This document shows positions 5,400-6,149 of a DNA stretch of 6,149 bases, piece by piece. The notes beneath the pieces were generated by a model. It was not told the DNA's origin. It made no database searches and was given only the letters and a program-made list of their open reading frames with translations. Source of the stretch: Caulobacteraceae bacterium (GTDB lineage: Bacteria > Pseudomonadota > Alphaproteobacteria > Caulobacterales > Caulobacteraceae); assembly GCA_947501315.1 (NCBI GenBank), contig CANMXH010000137.1, forward strand, positions 1 to 6,149, read 5' to 3'. The position numbers and the translations under genes are program-made. Within the stretch, counting starts at the first letter, position 1, and each line of letters starts with the position of its first letter.

Positions 5400-5413
5400 G
5401 ACCCGGCCGGGTC
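5400..5413. terminator. Palindrome between convergent genes, candidate bidirectional 3' hairpin
   Basis: GACCCGGCCGGGTC is a perfect 14-base palindrome that folds as a GACCC/GGGTC stem with a GGCC loop. It starts eight bases after the glycosyltransferase stop and six bases before the stop of the minus-strand hydrolase remnant. No T-run follows on either strand, so termination is only inferred from placement. Confidence 0.35.
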
Positions 5414-5418
5414 CGGCT

Positions 5419-5622
5419 TCAGTCGGCGCTGGTCCGGTGCGGCTGCAGGATAAACCCGGCCACATCCTCGACCACGCCGGGGGCCAAGGGCAGGGTCGGG
5501 TCGCTGTAGGTGGCGATGTTGCCGGCGCGGTCGGCGGGGGCGATCTTCAGCAGGTGGTTGACCCCTTCCCAGATCGTCAGCCGTGCGCCGGGACGGGCGG
5601 CGGCGAGGGTGAGGCTGAGCAT
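5419..5622 (-). pseudogene. C-terminal remnant of an alpha/beta hydrolase
   Basis: A 67-codon frame whose product resembles only the end of serine alpha/beta hydrolases. LAAARPGARL (residues 6-15) leads into WEGVNHLLK (18-26), where the histidine would be the catalytic triad His, and then DRAGNIATYSDPTLPLAPGV (31-50) and a final helix. The nucleophile elbow (G-x-S-x-G) and the acid residue are absent. Intact relatives are several times longer. The same frame is open upstream of the ATG and runs through about 5655 into the erpA end, with a stretch (DLTVG) that may also be hydrolase-derived, so the break probably lies right at the erpA stop. The likely history is a deletion joining the hydrolase 3' end to the DNA after erpA. 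A functional 67-aa protein made by coupling to erpA cannot be excluded. Confidence 0.65.
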
Positions 5623-5657
5623 GGCAGGCTCCCGGGCAGGGACAGATGGACCGACGG

Positions 5658-6035
5658 TCAGATCGAGAAACTGACCCCGCAGCCGCAGCTGGAAGCCGCG
5701 TTCGGATTGCGCACCACGAACTGGGCACCGGCCAGATCATCGACGAAGGCGATCTCCGAGCCCTTGAGGAAGGGCAGGGAGACGGGGTCAACGAGCGCGG
5801 CCTGGCCGTCGGTCTCGATGCGGATGTCGTCGGCCTCGGCGGCCTCGATCAGTTCGAAGCGATACTGGAAACCGGAGCAGCCGCCGCCGTCGACGGCGAC
5901 GCGCAGCAGGACCGGATGGCCCTCTGCCGCGGCCAGTTCGGCCAGTCGTCCGGCCGCGCTTTCAGACAGCGACAGGCCATGGCCGCCGGAGGCGGGCGAA
6001 ATCCGGAACAGGGGGGCGGCCGGATCAGTGCTCAT
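5658..6035 (-). CDS. erpA: A-type iron-sulfur cluster carrier ErpA
   Basis: A 125-aa HesB/IscA-family protein that carries Fe-S clusters from the scaffold to target apo-proteins in the cytoplasm. The three cluster-binding cysteines are present: C53 in GGGCSGFQY, and C117 and C119 in the C-terminal CGC. The FQY after the first cysteine and the ending NPNAASSCGCGVSFSI match ErpA rather than IscA or SufA. The start at ATG 6035 gives a 20-residue N-terminal extension before the conserved domain. The TTG at 6083 would add 16 more residues but overlaps a plausible -35 box. The gene is divergent from a probable dGTPase gene, an arrangement I recall as common in Alphaproteobacteria. YgfZ, encoded elsewhere in the window, acts at the same late stage of [4Fe-4S] assembly. 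Confidence 0.92.
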   Translation of the reverse strand: MSTDPAAPLFRISPASGGHGLSLSESAAGRLAELAAAEGHPVLLRVAVDGGGCSGFQYRFELIEAAEADDIRIETDGQAALVDPVSLPFLKGSEIAFVDDLAGAQFVVRNPNAASSCGCGVSFSI

Positions 6036-6053
6036 TGGACGGTGCTCACGAGG

Positions 6054-6083
6054 GGTATATGAGGCGTTCAGAGCCGATCGCAA
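6054..6083 (-). promoter_or_regulatory. Candidate promoter of erpA
   Basis: On the minus strand, TTGCGA (6083-6078) and TATACC (6059-6054) are separated by 18 bases. Each matches four of six bases of the sigma-70 type consensus (TTGACA, TATAAT). It would give a short leader before the ATG at 6035. The match is modest and only position supports it. Confidence 0.3.
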
Positions 6084-6111
6084 AGGCCCGGACCCGAAAG
6101 AGCGACTGATC

Positions 6112-6149
6112 TTGATCCCCGAACGCGCACCCTGGGCCGAATATCCGGA
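6112..6149 (+). CDS. dgt: Probable dGTP triphosphohydrolase-like gene, 5' end only
   Basis: The first 12 codons read (M)IPERAPWAEYP and then leave the window. Alphaproteobacterial dGTPase-like proteins (HD-domain enzymes that hydrolyse dGTP to deoxyguanosine and triphosphate) typically begin with a similar R-A-P-[WY]-A segment, and this gene commonly sits divergent to erpA. The start is a TTG preceded by GAAAGAG at 6096-6102, nine bases upstream. No ATG or GTG occurs in this frame in the intergenic region, although the frame is open further upstream. The HD motif is beyond the window, so the call rests on a short segment plus gene order. Confidence 0.5.
   Translation, partial: MIPERAPWAEYP

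Noticed and set aside
4364..5791. A 475-codon open frame on the minus strand, the longest in the window
   Set aside because: It lies antisense to the glycosyltransferase and runs into the hydrolase remnant and erpA. The product is low-complexity, rich in Arg, Pro, Gly and His, with no domain, as expected for an antisense shadow in GC-rich DNA.
1..6149. A new defence or mobile system
   Set aside because: No transposase, integrase, toxin-antitoxin pair, CRISPR repeat or nuclease-methylase pair is visible. Apart from the lone methylase, the content is housekeeping genes, two unassigned secreted proteins and one remnant.

Overview
This is a GC-rich bacterial chromosome segment. The gene set, together with the divergent erpA / dGTPase pair at the right end, points to an alphaproteobacterium, most likely Caulobacterales (Brevundimonas- or Caulobacter-like). 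That placement is inferred from family resemblance, not from any search. Most of the window is housekeeping DNA repair, Fe-S assembly and envelope genes. I see no CRISPR array, insertion sequence, tRNA or rRNA, and no convincing new multi-gene system.

Left part (1-2530). A possible tail of an upstream plus-strand gene ends at 66. It is followed by a short GC-rich leader with inverted repeats and then a solitary D12-class adenine-N6 DNA methyltransferase (161-1201, plus). Its stop codon interlocks with that of convergent rnhB (RNase HII) through one shared CTAG. rnhB is the second gene of a minus-strand tag-rnhB pair, in which the tag stop (TGA) and rnhB start (GTG) overlap in a GTGA. These three genes all act on DNA: base methylation, 3-methyladenine removal and ribonucleotide removal. 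A strong intrinsic terminator (2473-2505, minus) separates the pair from the gene upstream.

Middle part (2528-4432). Three minus-strand genes lie here. One encodes a 117-aa exported protein with two cysteines. ygfZ encodes the folate-binding Fe-S maintenance protein of the CAF17/IBA57 family. A 145-aa exported protein with four cysteines is noticeably less GC-rich than its surroundings. The 190-base gap at 2882-3071 holds dyad symmetries but no gene.

Right part (4433-6149). A GT9 (heptosyltransferase-like) glycosyltransferase on the plus strand lacks two residues usually conserved in its donor site. It converges on a short remnant of an alpha/beta hydrolase that keeps the catalytic-His region but has lost the nucleophile half. 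Next come erpA (A-type Fe-S carrier, minus) and, divergently, the first 12 codons of a probable dGTP triphosphohydrolase-like gene running off the window end. ErpA and YgfZ are bacterial counterparts of mitochondrial ISCA and IBA57, which act together late in [4Fe-4S] assembly, so the window holds both partner types, in separate transcription units.
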